IMG/VR virus record: IMGVR_UViG_3300043331_001256
Location: 1 to 33,366 of that record
Length of the DNA: 33,366 nucleotides
Origin: a virus
Strand: one strand, 5' to 3'
Numbering within the stretch: the first letter of the stretch is position 1; each line of letters begins with the position of its first letter. A program made the position numbers and the translations under genes. This document shows, piece by piece, positions 23,863 to 32,777 of this stretch. Below the pieces are notes generated by a model. It had not been told where the DNA came from. It saw only the letters and a list, made by a program, of their open reading frames with translations, and did no database searches.

Positions 23863-26800
23863 TATGTATTCGGGTTTCCGCCCGCTTTCCTGATTCTAAA
23901 TAGTATTTCATCTTGTATGTTAGCTATGCCTCTACGTATTTCTTCGAGTAGAGACATATCTGAAGATGACATATTACCACTGCGCATCATCTCAAGCACA
24001 ATTCTAGATGCCGCCATATAATCGAAATTAAGCTCGGAAAATTGATTAATAGCTCTACGCATACCTTCTGGTGTAGATATATCCATCTGTCGTAAGGCTA
24101 AATACCTGTCGATAAAATTATTTATATTGTGGAACACGTTATCTTGTGTTATACCTTCAGAAGTCAAATAAGCTTTTCTAAGTGTTTCGGGTTTTCTAGC
24201 TCTAGCTCTATCCTGTTCCCAGTCTTGTATAATCCTGCCAATATTAGGGTCATTCGATAGAGCATCCACACGCTCAATTAATTCTTGAGAATTGTCTGCC
24301 ACCTCGTCTAGTAAATCAGCCAACAATCTACTTTCATCGTCCGATAACCCTCCCTTCTGTCGCTCTTGCATTATACCATTAGCTATTTGGCTATTTTCAA
24401 CAGAAAACCTATTCATATCATTAAATAGTTTATCTACATCTGCTACAGATTTAATCTCCAGCGTACCTATACGATTTAATATATTACTAGCCAACATTTC
24501 TAACCTACTAGAGAAATTACGCTCACCGCCAGTAAGATCAAAAGGAAGAGGCTTACGGGGCGGACGATTACCTCCACCAGAAGGTTGATTTACAAACTTA
24601 GTCCTAAAATTAGGCGGTTGAAATAGACCTGCCCCCATAGTCGTAGTGCGTGGGCCTTGCTTCAATAAAGCAGGAGTAAAATCATCAGGACGCCTATACA
24701 TACGTTCACCAGAAGATTTAGGTTGTCTGCCTCTCCCTCCACCTATACCCTCTTCCTCCACTACTTTCATAACCGCCCTATTAATAGCTTTACCGCTAGC
24801 CTTTATGCCTTCCCTTTCCGCTAGTAAGTTACGAGCTACCCTCAGTCTCCTGCTAAGACTGAGTTTGTCATTAATATTAACGCCACGCATAACCGATTTT
24901 ATTATTGCTTTAGCACTATCCCCCATGGGTATTTCGAGGTTTAAAGTTTGTTGCCCTAAATTAGACATATCATTTAAACTAAGGGCAGCTTTCTCTGGTA
25001 AAGCAGCCGAAAGTTTTGGATTGCTGCGCATCCCACCCCCCGTAAGAGGTAACTCTGATGGATTTACTACTCCTATTTGACGCATTAAATCAGGGCCGGG
25101 CTTTGCTTCTCCAGATAGCGTACGTTCAAGATCGCTAAATAACCTGGATAGATTCTCTCCATATAAATCACCATTAGAATTCCTAGTTATGCTGGCATTT
25201 TCAAATCCAGCTCTTTGAGTATATTTAGGTACCCCTAAATCAAACCTACGATAGACATTTCTATCTGACGGACTAACCCTGCCAATATGCCCGTCATTAG
25301 GTATTCGTATTTCTACATATCCTCTGCCCTTATCAGACATACTTACACTAAAATATACAGTTCCGCCTTGTGCCCTTTTTATATTATAGGGTATACCTCT
25401 ATCACTAAGCCACTCACTTACAGCACGTATTCTAGCGTTCGTATTATATATAGGTCTACCACGGATGTCTTTTTCAGTATCTAGCGCCTCAGCTGTCAAT
25501 TTTCTACGTTGTATGCCTCCGATTCCTTTACGTTCCCTACTTTGTAGCCCAGCTCCCATCGTTTCAGTACGCTTAGGGCCACCAGACCTTATACGCTGTT
25601 CCGGAGTAGGCAAATTGTGATATTTACGTTCTAACGTCCATTTACCATCTTTATACACTAACCTAGGGCCTTCAGTCGCAATAGGCATGTTACTAGTCTT
25701 AGGCTTAGGTTCGGGCTTAGGTTTAGGCTTAGACCTAGGATGTGTTTTTAATATATAGTGCACAGTGACGCTAGATAATTTACCTATATCGGGCATCCTT
25801 CGCCCTATTTCTGCACCAATTTTGCTTAAAGATAATCCTTCATCTCTCAATTCTCTAATTAACCGAACAACTTTACCCCTATGTTCAGCCTTAATCTGCC
25901 CCCCAACTTTAGCTCTATTAGAGCCATACGGCTGTCTTTCAGCCTGCAGCCGTTGGTTTCTGGCTTCCATTATAGCATCTATGTTTTCTCTCCTAATGTT
26001 AGATATAGTAGCAACACTCACTTTATGTTCTCTAGCTAAATCCGAACCTTTACGTCCAGATTTAAGGTCTTCCACTATTTTATTATAATCATATTCACGA
26101 ATATGTTTCATACCAACCCTAGATAATGGAGCGTACCAATCTTGACCCTTCATTAACTTATAAATACTAACTTTAGACAGTCTACCGACACCAGGCATCC
26201 TTTCGGCTATCTCTTCGCTTATAGCGCGTAATGAATAGCCTTTTAGCCTAAGTTCCTTTACTATATCTCTAACTTGATTCCTATTCTTAAGATTGCCTCT
26301 AGGCCATATCCTATCTTCATCGTGATGTCGTCTAATAGGTCCGAACCTAGATAATATACGCTGCTCAGGAGTAGGAAGATTATGGTATCTAGACTCAGGC
26401 TTTTTAATAGATAGCACACGCCTACCAGAAGAAGATATTTTAGGTTCTTCATCGGCAGCCTTCATGGCACGCCTTAATAACTCTTGTGGGGTAGGCGGCT
26501 TAAATAGCTGTGGCGCTGGTATAGTTGTAGGCGCAATAGGCGAAACAGGTAACCTAGAAACTGGCGGGACTACCACTGCCCCAGGTTGTGATTTAGGCTG
26601 CGGCTTAGGTTGCGGCTTAGGTTGCGGCTTGGGCTCATCCTTAATAAGTCCAAACCTTCTTTCTAGTCTTAATACATCAGCCGCCATATTCTTTAAAGTA
26701 CGAAGGTCATTAGTATTACTACCAACCCCTACTACCCCAGATTCCACTTGTCCATTTGGTGCACGTAAAGGTTGACCTGTTTCTTCTCTATGTCTAGTTA

Positions 26801-28562
26801 AGATATTTTTAATCACAGGATGCTCATATAATCTATGAGATGTATTAGCTGATCTAATCATATTCCAGCCGCGACTTAATATCCAATCATTAAATTCTTT
26901 AAAATTAGTCGGGCTAGGGTTACGATTAGAAATATCGGCAACAGTCTGTATTTTCGGTGGCCCACCAATATATCGGCCTTGCCCTAAATTCGGAATGTTG
27001 GTACTAACCTCTTCTCCACGGTACATTGGATTAGCTACATTATAACCTTCTAGCCTCCTGCCTACAGTAGGAATATCTCCTCTACTTAAGCCCATGGGTC
27101 CACTAGGTACATTCCTAAATCCTAAATCCACATCTCCCCGTTCAAATTCAGCACGAGACACATTAGGCGTGCGTCTAGCTACTCTATTCGCAACATTAGA
27201 AAATAACCCCACTTCTTGTATTGGCCTACCCACCCCTAAAACATTACTCACCCTTTTAGGTGGGGGAGTAAGTGCCCGTAAATACCTTCGTAACTGATCC
27301 CTATTTACAGTTAACCCTGTTTGAGTCCTTATTAAATTAGTTAACTCTCTAAAAAAAGGATTTACTTGACTGGACGGTATACTTCGTATCGCCCTTTCAC
27401 CGCTAGGTAGAGTTTCAGTAATTCTTTCCATAATAAGTCTATGCATAGTATTCACTGTATTAGCCGGTATATTAGGCATAAAATTAGTTACATAGTTATT
27501 AGGGACCCCTACATCCGGGCTAATACGGTTTAATAAACTATAAGTACTCTCTCCACGCTCTGCAGGAGGCATTATACGCCTAAAATTACCAGTACCTACA
27601 GGAACTATACCATTACTTCTCAGCACAGACTCCACACCAGATGTGCTTAATTCTCTTCTTCTCTGTTGAATAGCTCTATAAATATCTGCATCAGAAGACC
27701 CGCGCGCTCTAAGGCCAGCACTGAATCTATTTATATTACGGTTAAAATCTTCCAGCATAGTGCTAGATATCTGATTAGGAGTCTCCCCCCTATTGTGCCT
27801 AGATATAATAGCTCTATTTATAGTATAATCTACATTTCTATTGCCAATAAATGTAGCCGGAGGCTGCACCGGAGGCGGTGGCCTATTAGGAGGAATTATT
27901 CCAGGAGGTAATTCGCCCGAGGGCGGCGGAGAACGATAAGGAGGGGGCAATTGCCTCTCAGGGGGTATTCTTCCAGGAGTAATATCTCCCCCCTCTATAG
28001 GTGGATCACGTCTAGACACATATCCAGGGGGACGGCGCATAGGAAGATTAGCACCAGGAGCTATGCCCATAGTACTAAACAATAATGAACTTAATAAGCG
28101 TTGATACCAAGTAGGATCAGGGTCTTGTACTCCCAAATCGAATATGCTACCGCCAAGGGTACCCGGAGGTAATCTATATTGCCCTTCGTACTCTCTAGTA
28201 CGACGTTCACGATCTAATTGCTGATGACCTCTGCTGGTACGACCACTAAGCCATTCTAAGGCGCTAGCAGGTGGATCAAATATGCCAGTAAGCATACGAT
28301 CAAAGTTAGTGGGGTCTCTAGCTGTGGCGCTATTATCAATAAACGGTGAAGGAGCATTTTCTAAACCTATACCTGGAGGTAAAGCAAAAGGATTTCTAGG
28401 AGGTTGTTGGTTATTAGGAGGAGTAACTAAATTACGTAAAGGTGGCGCATTAGGAGGCTGCGGGCCTAGCTGCCTACCAAATGCAGGATTTTCCCACAGA
28501 TTATTTACGTTACTTAAATGGCTGCCCGTACGTAATGATTCTAATAATTCTTCTGGCGTCAT
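23862..28562 (-). CDS. Giant Pro-rich protein with helix-turn-helix-like repeats, unknown function
   Basis: The 1566-aa basic protein fills 4.7 kb between the terminase region and the portal. The first ~230 residues are Pro/Arg/Asn-rich and disordered. Helical and mixed parts follow, then linkers of KPQP repeats (about 643-657) and KPKP (about 940-950). Three HTH-like units lie at about 760-806 (VKELRLKGYSLRAISEEI), 822-865 (GRKGSDLAREHKVSVATIS) and 891-935 (IRELRDEGLSLSKIGAEIG); the first and third are clearly duplicated. The motif YHNLPTPEQRI occurs at about 725 and 981, flanking this block. An alpha/beta segment (VYFSVSMSDKGRGYVEIRIP) follows. It may be an ejected or DNA-bound virion protein; no known family is recognised. 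Confidence 0.75.
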   Translation of the reverse strand: MTPEELLESLRTGSHLSNVNNLWENPAFGRQLGPQPPNAPPLRNLVTPPNNQQPPRNPFALPPGIGLENAPSPFIDNSATARDPTNFDRMLTGIFDPPASALEWLSGRTSRGHQQLDRERRTREYEGQYRLPPGTLGGSIFDLGVQDPDPTWYQRLLSSLLFSTMGIAPGANLPMRRPPGYVSRRDPPIEGGDITPGRIPPERQLPPPYRSPPPSGELPPGIIPPNRPPPPVQPPATFIGNRNVDYTINRAIISRHNRGETPNQISSTMLEDFNRNINRFSAGLRARGSSDADIYRAIQQRRRELSTSGVESVLRSNGIVPVGTGNFRRIMPPAERGESTYSLLNRISPDVGVPNNYVTNFMPNIPANTVNTMHRLIMERITETLPSGERAIRSIPSSQVNPFFRELTNLIRTQTGLTVNRDQLRRYLRALTPPPKRVSNVLGVGRPIQEVGLFSNVANRVARRTPNVSRAEFERGDVDLGFRNVPSGPMGLSRGDIPTVGRRLEGYNVANPMYRGEEVSTNIPNLGQGRYIGGPPKIQTVADISNRNPSPTNFKEFNDWILSRGWNMIRSANTSHRLYEHPVIKNILTRHREETGQPLRAPNGQVESGVVGVGSNTNDLRTLKNMAADVLRLERRFGLIKDEPKPQPKPQPKPQPKSQPGAVVVPPVSRLPVSPIAPTTIPAPQLFKPPTPQELLRRAMKAADEEPKISSSGRRVLSIKKPESRYHNLPTPEQRILSRFGPIRRHHDEDRIWPRGNLKNRNQVRDIVKELRLKGYSLRAISEEIAERMPGVGRLSKVSIYKLMKGQDWYAPLSRVGMKHIREYDYNKIVEDLKSGRKGSDLAREHKVSVATISNIRRENIDAIMEARNQRLQAERQPYGSNRAKVGGQIKAEHRGKVVRLIRELRDEGLSLSKIGAEIGRRMPDIGKLSSVTVHYILKTHPRSKPKPKPEPKPKTSNMPIATEGPRLVYKDGKWTLERKYHNLPTPEQRIRSGGPKRTETMGAGLQSRERKGIGGIQRRKLTAEALDTEKDIRGRPIYNTNARIRAVSEWLSDRGIPYNIKRAQGGTVYFSVSMSDKGRGYVEIRIPNDGHIGRVSPSDRNVYRRFDLGVPKYTQRAGFENASITRNSNGDLYGENLSRLFSDLERTLSGEAKPGPDLMRQIGVVNPSELPLTGGGMRSNPKLSAALPEKAALSLNDMSNLGQQTLNLEIPMGDSAKAIIKSVMRGVNINDKLSLSRRLRVARNLLAEREGIKASGKAINRAVMKVVEEEGIGGGRGRQPKSSGERMYRRPDDFTPALLKQGPRTTTMGAGLFQPPNFRTKFVNQPSGGGNRPPRKPLPFDLTGGERNFSSRLEMLASNILNRIGTLEIKSVADVDKLFNDMNRFSVENSQIANGIMQERQKGGLSDDESRLLADLLDEVADNSQELIERVDALSNDPNIGRIIQDWEQDRARARKPETLRKAYLTSEGITQDNVFHNINNFIDRYLALRQMDISTPEGMRRAINQFSELNFDYMAASRIVLEMMRSGNMSSSDMSLLEEIRRGIANIQDEILFRIRKAGGNPNT
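26593..26634. repeat. 12-bp tandem repeat, about 3.5 copies, in the giant gene
   Basis: Units ttaggctgcggc / ttaggttgcggc start at 26593, 26605 and 26617 and end in a partial copy. They encode the KPQPKPQPKPQP linker just upstream of the HTH-like block. Confidence 0.85.
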
Positions 28563-28563
28563 T

Positions 28564-29421
28564 TTAATGGCCTACACCAAGAGGGTCCGTTAATATACGC
28601 ATAGTCCGTTCAGTATCTTCTATATTAGGTTGTCTGCTACTACGAACGCGGCCAAACCTATGTTCATTTGCATCTAGCCAACGCTTGAGATATCGGTTAT
28701 CAAATCTAGCCCATCTGGGCCTAGTCGCTAAATATTCACTTATCATCCTATGTAATTGTTCATCAGTCCACCCCGCATCCCTTACCGTACGACCAGTACT
28801 GCGACGAATAATATCCAGTATATCCGTAGACCGTGGCATAAATGGCATTTCAGAAGATAAATCCGTACTAGGTCTCTCTAGCTGTGGCCTACGGACATTA
28901 AATCGATCCTCTACATTAGAATAGTCTAATGTTACGCCAGAGGGGGGTACCATAGAGGTTCTATCTCTCACATTAAAAGCAGGCACACGTCTATGCGGAG
29001 GTACAAACATATTATTAACAGGTGGTATTTGTGTAGGTCCAGGAGGAGCCATACCCCTAAAGCCCCTATATTGAGGGCTTTGTATAAATCTAAGTATATC
29101 TTCTCTAGGTAGGCCCCTGCCTAATAAACTAGTAACATCATCCGATATTCTGCCAGCATCTATGCCTGATGGAGGCGGAGTCCCCCCAAGATCAGGATGA
29201 CTGCCCATTAAATTGTTAGGTATCTCTTGTGTATTTAAATTAGCCTCCCCCATAGAAGATGGGGGTGCCCTATTTATTGTAGTAGTCCAAGGATTACTAA
29301 CAGCCGGAGAGGAAATCGGACCCCCAGCTCCCATAATGCGAGCATTATTGGGCCTAGAATTAGGTGGGTATATACTCCCATAAGCCTCTCGCACCCAATC
29401 CCTAGGATCATCGTCAAACAT
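28564..29421 (-). CDS. Pro/Arg-rich protein after terminase, unknown function
   Basis: The 285-aa protein is Pro/Ser/Arg-rich and mostly disordered to about residue 195, then has a helical C-terminal part (STDILDIIRRSTGRTVRDAG, WTDEQLHRMISEYL, RYLKRWLDANEHRFG). It contains the tetrapeptide MGAG (about 30-33), also present twice in the adjacent 1566-aa protein, and the two share a proline-rich N-terminal style. It starts directly at the terminase stop and ends one base before the giant gene. The pair may have a joint role; no family is recognised. Confidence 0.65.
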   Translation of the reverse strand: MFDDDPRDWVREAYGSIYPPNSRPNNARIMGAGGPISSPAVSNPWTTTINRAPPSSMGEANLNTQEIPNNLMGSHPDLGGTPPPSGIDAGRISDDVTSLLGRGLPREDILRFIQSPQYRGFRGMAPPGPTQIPPVNNMFVPPHRRVPAFNVRDRTSMVPPSGVTLDYSNVEDRFNVRRPQLERPSTDLSSEMPFMPRSTDILDIIRRSTGRTVRDAGWTDEQLHRMISEYLATRPRWARFDNRYLKRWLDANEHRFGRVRSSRQPNIEDTERTMRILTDPLGVGH

Positions 29422-31014
29422 TTAGTGTATTCTCTCTTTATTTAAATTTAATTTTGGAGATATGGCGTCCAAACTATCTAATATAGCTATAGCCCCAAAC
29501 GTATTATCTTTTCTTTTAAGTATGTCTCTAATCAAATTATCACCAGTAGGTCGAGAATATGGTCTACTCATACAAGCATATCTTATTTCATCTGGAGCAT
29601 GGTCTTCGCCAGTAGTATCAACATCTTCCGGCTTAAGCTCATCGTGCTGTAAAGCAGGCAGCGTTCTAATAGCTTCGACACAATTATCCATGAAGTATAT
29701 CATGGGGCGACCATCTTCTCCTTTTAATCGTTGCCTAAGAGCATCCCATCCGCCTAACGCGCCAGCTTTAGCAGTCCTAGAATTGTCTGCCTTTTGAAAA
29801 TGTATATGATAGGGATAACTGCCCATACGTTCAGCTATACTAGGTCCACCATCTTCTTTATATGCCGACGGATCTATTACTCTATATGCTATACGCGCAC
29901 GACCGTTCTCATTACGAGGCTCTGATTGCTCTCTTAAACATATACCTGCAGCCACTTCTTCTGCGGTTAATTTAACTCCTGTATTTGGTACAGTTTTACC
30001 TTCCTTATCCTTTGGAGCACCATACCATTCTTTATACCTTACAATGGCGCCTTTAGGCAATATTAAAGGCCTACTGCCGAAAATAGGCTCTATCTTAGGA
30101 GGTTGACCGTAATATTTACTCTCATAGTCCATAAAGTCAAATTCATCAGGAACAACAGCCCACCAACCAACAGAAAAAGGCTTAGCACTGCCCCAATCCA
30201 TGCTCATAAATTTAGTCCAGGTATTGGGTATATTAAACCGTTTAATTATATGCTTTGAAGCATTCCATTCAGGAAAAAAGGCACCTAAAACAGCATTCCA
30301 GTCGCCTAACAACCAAGCTTTAACAAGTTCATCACTGCCTGACATATAAAGATTAGCTATATACTCATCAGTATTAGTAAATTTATTATCTGTAACTTTA
30401 GATGGTATAAATATGCGCTCTTTGATGAATATAGCATCTGTAAATGGGTTCTTATACTCTGTAGGTATAATCTTCATACCCAAGGGAGCAGGGTCTATAT
30501 ATCGCTGTTTAATCCAAAGATGCCCAGGACCTCCGGGGTTAGCTGTAGCAATGAATTTAGACGGAACAGAAGGATTACGGCCCAAGGTCGCTATTAGTTT
30601 TTTAATCGGAGCTTCATTAGGAAAAGTACCCATTTCCTCGACATATACCCTAGAATAGCTATGTCCCTGATAGCTCATCGCGTCAGAGTCATTTTCCAGA
30701 TAAGCAAACGTTAAACGCGCTCCATTGGGGAAGCGCCACATCTTATCAACTTCATTAAACTTAGCCCCTAATGGGCTATATATCATTTTAGATCGCTCAA
30801 TAAGCTCTCTAAGCTGTGTACGTTCGCGACGTACACATAACCCTACGGCTCCTTGCCCATACATATCCGCATGAGAGGCAAACTCACCTAAAACACCATC
30901 GCTTTTACCACCGCCGCGAGCACCGCCAAATAGTATTTCAAATATTGGACAAGTAAGTAGCCAAGTCTGTGGCCCAGGCTGAGGTCTCCATACTGACTCT
31001 AATTTTTCAGCCAT
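29422..31014 (-). CDS. terL: Terminase large subunit
   Basis: The 530-aa protein has the full packaging motor set: Walker A GGARGGGKS (30-38), Walker B VYVEE (123-127), the coupling motif FIATANP (154-160), and an RNase H-like nuclease with acidic residues D273 (SMDWGS), D381 (VIDPS) and D475 (APDEIRY). It cuts concatemeric DNA and drives it through the portal using ATP. The start overlaps the previous gene by 16 bases. A small terminase subunit is not obvious; it may be one of the small ORFs just upstream. Two unusual genes separate it from the portal. Confidence 0.95.
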   Translation of the reverse strand: MAEKLESVWRPQPGPQTWLLTCPIFEILFGGARGGGKSDGVLGEFASHADMYGQGAVGLCVRRERTQLRELIERSKMIYSPLGAKFNEVDKMWRFPNGARLTFAYLENDSDAMSYQGHSYSRVYVEEMGTFPNEAPIKKLIATLGRNPSVPSKFIATANPGGPGHLWIKQRYIDPAPLGMKIIPTEYKNPFTDAIFIKERIFIPSKVTDNKFTNTDEYIANLYMSGSDELVKAWLLGDWNAVLGAFFPEWNASKHIIKRFNIPNTWTKFMSMDWGSAKPFSVGWWAVVPDEFDFMDYESKYYGQPPKIEPIFGSRPLILPKGAIVRYKEWYGAPKDKEGKTVPNTGVKLTAEEVAAGICLREQSEPRNENGRARIAYRVIDPSAYKEDGGPSIAERMGSYPYHIHFQKADNSRTAKAGALGGWDALRQRLKGEDGRPMIYFMDNCVEAIRTLPALQHDELKPEDVDTTGEDHAPDEIRYACMSRPYSRPTGDNLIRDILKRKDNTFGAIAILDSLDAISPKLNLNKERIH

Positions 31015-31337
31015 TCATCTTCTTTACCCTTAATAATATAGGCTAAGGTATTTAAAACTAAAAACTCGTAAGATGTTAAATGCTCTACTAAAGATGTAAA
31101 CACACAATTTGTCTGCTCATCAGTAAATGATTTGCCGTATTTTTTAATTTGACTATTAACTAAGTTCCGTGCAGTAACTTTAACTATTTCCTCTAGCGCG
31201 CCTAACGGAAATTCTTTTGCTATACGAATTACCTGTCCTGAGTCCTTTAAATCTATGGGGCGTTCCTTTGATAAGGGAAACTTCCTTTTGCGGTAAGTTG
31301 CTTTGTCCATTAGCCGCATATCTATATGACCACCCAT
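30999..31337 (-). CDS. Small helical protein before terminase, unknown function
   Basis: The 112-aa product is helical, with AKEFPLGALEEIVKVTARNLV (51-71) and SFTDEQTNCVFTSLVEHLTSYEF, and charged ends. It overlaps the 96-aa gene by 158 bases in another frame, but its last 60 codons are unique and look coding. A TAG directly precedes ATG 31337, with ATG 31319 and 31310 as alternatives. Position just ahead of terL would suit a small terminase subunit or accessory, yet it lacks a visible HTH motif. Confidence 0.6.
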   Translation of the reverse strand: MGGHIDMRLMDKATYRKRKFPLSKERPIDLKDSGQVIRIAKEFPLGALEEIVKVTARNLVNSQIKKYGKSFTDEQTNCVFTSLVEHLTSYEFLVLNTLAYIIKGKEDEWLKN

Positions 31338-31470
31338 CTACAGGAGTTCTTACTGGAGGAGCCTTATTAAACTCATAATCACGTTTATAATGCTCCGCTT
31401 GCTCTTTAGCAGTATAAAGTTGAGATTGTACTATAAAGGGTCCAGATACCTCTTTAAGTTTCTTCGCCAT
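31180..31470 (-). CDS. Small basic protein, unknown function
   Basis: I choose ATG 31470 (AAGGTAAG upstream) over the earlier in-frame ATG 31512 because it gives a 17-base overlap with the previous gene, in keeping with this genome. The 96-aa product contains VSGPFIVQSQLYTAKEQAEHYKR-like helix-forming sequence and a basic tail (SYSKRISVRRARG). Its second half overlaps the following gene in another frame. No family is recognised. Confidence 0.55.
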   Translation of the reverse strand: MAKKLKEVSGPFIVQSQLYTAKEQAEHYKRDYEFNKAPPVRTPVDGWSYRYAANGQSNLPQKEVSLIKGTPHRFKGLRTGNSYSKRISVRRARGNS

Positions 31471-31723
31471 CTTGCTTACCTTCACCTTTAGGTAAATAGC
31501 CATGTCCATCAATGAGGAATCTTACCTTACCACTAGAGAAATAAGGTAATTGACATACAGGGCATATAGCGCTAGCTATCGTGTCTCCTGCCTTTGGATG
31601 CTTACTAAATTTCCAATCAAAGTAGTCTACACTGATGACATTGTATGGAGGCATATCCACTTTTGCAGTAGCTATATGATGGCCATTAGGACATACTACG
31701 CGCATACCTGCTTTTATATACAT
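31454..31723 (-). CDS. Small zinc-ribbon-like protein, unknown function
   Basis: The 89-aa protein has two Cys knuckle candidates: VVCPNGHHIA (about 9-18) and ICPVCQLPYF (about 53-62). With only three cysteines, a nearby His would need to be the fourth ligand. The central part (VDYFDWKFSKHPKAGD) is beta-like. Function is unknown; nucleic-acid or protein binding is typical for such folds. Confidence 0.6.
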   Translation of the reverse strand: MYIKAGMRVVCPNGHHIATAKVDMPPYNVISVDYFDWKFSKHPKAGDTIASAICPVCQLPYFSSGKVRFLIDGHGYLPKGEGKQDGEET

Positions 31724-31777
31724 TTTATTGACAGCCTCTTTATAAGCCTAACTTTAAGTTCATAGTATATCTTCATT

Positions 31778-32011
31778 TTAATCTATCTTCTTAGGGCGAA
31801 CAACGACAGGTCCAGATTTAAATCCCTTACAATCATGACCTATTCTATTAGATGCATTATGCAGGCTCTTAGAGGGGCTAGACTTACCTGTACCATGCGC
31901 GCTGCTCATCTTACCGCTAGAACGGCTAGCAGGGCTATGAGAAGTAGGTAAACGAGTACCCGTAAACTGAGCATGCGACATGTTACGCGCAGGATTGTAT
32001 TTCTTAGCCAT
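31778..32011 (-). CDS. Small Ser/Lys/His-rich basic protein, unknown function
   Basis: The 77-aa product is rich in Ser, Lys, His and Pro and looks disordered apart from a short C-terminal hydrophobic patch (SGPVVVRP). The start has a strong AGGAAGAG ribosome site and touches the stop of the four-cysteine gene, which supports real translation. Net positive charge suggests nucleic-acid contact, but nothing specific is visible. Confidence 0.58.
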   Translation of the reverse strand: MAKKYNPARNMSHAQFTGTRLPTSHSPASRSSGKMSSAHGTGKSSPSKSLHNASNRIGHDCKGFKSGPVVVRPKKID

Positions 32012-32202
32012 TATCTCTTCCTTTCAAATAATTTACACCAATAACTAGGGTGTATTTTACCTTGCACCAATGTACATCTACCAGACTGTATAAAATGGCT
32101 GCAATTGCCACACTTATCCTTATGATTAGTAGCTTTACTGTAATTAACTTCGGATTTAGGCTTTTTCACTGCCTTATCTATGGAGTCTCTTACAGAATCC
32201 AT
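32011..32202 (-). CDS. Four-cysteine HiPIP-like small protein
   Basis: The 63-aa protein has a charged N-terminus and the cluster CGNCSHFIQSGRCTLVQG, then HPSYWCKLF: Cys spacing C-x2-C-x8-C-x12-C. Spacing and the GKIHPSYWC context resemble the high-potential iron-sulphur protein fold, and similar mini-proteins are seen in other phages. It lacks a signal peptide, so a cytoplasmic zinc or Fe-S site is possible; its job is unknown. ATG 32202 overlaps the stop of the DUF6496-like gene. Confidence 0.65.
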   Translation of the reverse strand: MDSVRDSIDKAVKKPKSEVNYSKATNHKDKCGNCSHFIQSGRCTLVQGKIHPSYWCKLFERKR

Positions 32203-32348
32203 TACTTCTTAGCCTTACGCTGCTCACTCATAGCTATTGCAACAGCTTGTTTACGAGATGTTACTTTCGGCCCCGACTTAGAGCCACTATGCAGTGTACC
32301 ATGTTTATATTCATGCATAACTTTTTGAACTTTAGATTTGCGTTTCAT
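32202..32348 (-). CDS. DUF6496-like small basic protein
   Basis: This 48-aa ORF has the conserved KVMHEYKHGTLHSGSKSGP string followed by KVTSRKQAVAIAMSEQ, the mark of a small family common in bacteria and phages with no known function. It is rich in Lys and likely cytoplasmic. GGAG lies eight bases before ATG 32348. Stop and next start overlap (TAATG), so it is coupled to the four-cysteine protein. Confidence 0.8.
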   Translation of the reverse strand: MKRKSKVQKVMHEYKHGTLHSGSKSGPKVTSRKQAVAIAMSEQRKAKK

Positions 32349-32351
32349 AAT

Positions 32352-32777
32352 TTAACTCCAATCAATCTTAGGTTCAGAATACCCTTCATAAAATATATGC
32401 TTGCCAGACCCCACTTTATTTCTACGATTGGCGTACTCATTATCAGTAATTTTATCTCTACGGCTCTGCATAGCCTCAATTATACGCTTCTCTTGCTCCC
32501 TAGGGTCTTCTTTATTAATTTGTACGTATTTATCACCCTCAAGTCGCATCAGAACTACATTGTTCTTAGTTAAATTCTCACATATTTCTCCGTGCCTAGT
32601 TCTGAATACCTCTCGAATAGCCGCATCTATCTCTACGCTTGGGGCAGTCACCTTACCAAAGGTAAATCCATAATTAACCGTGGCCACTATATCCTTTACA
32701 TCCAAGGGAACATAAGGAACAACTGGTGCCGCGAGCAGCATAGATATAAAGCTACGACGAGATATTTTATTCACCAT
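32352..32777 (-). CDS. Exported protein with Tat-like signal, unknown function
   Basis: The 141-aa protein starts MVNKISRRSFISMLLAAPVVP: a twin-arginine motif SRRSFI followed by a hydrophobic stretch, then a soluble region with charged helices (DPREQEKRIIEAMQSRRDKI). A Tat signal on a phage protein is unusual; a plain N-terminal membrane anchor is the alternative. There is no clear signal-peptidase AxA site. The start overlaps the end of the small membrane-protein gene. Confidence 0.62.
   Translation of the reverse strand: MVNKISRRSFISMLLAAPVVPYVPLDVKDIVATVNYGFTFGKVTAPSVEIDAAIREVFRTRHGEICENLTKNNVVLMRLEGDKYVQINKEDPREQEKRIIEAMQSRRDKITDNEYANRRNKVGSGKHIFYEGYSEPKIDWS

Noticed and set aside
31714-31776. 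A 20-codon ORF on the - strand between the Ser/Lys-rich gene and the zinc-ribbon-like gene, overlapping the next ATG.
   Set aside because: Too short and Lys/Ile-rich by chance in AT-rich DNA; no motif. It may act only as a coupling leader.
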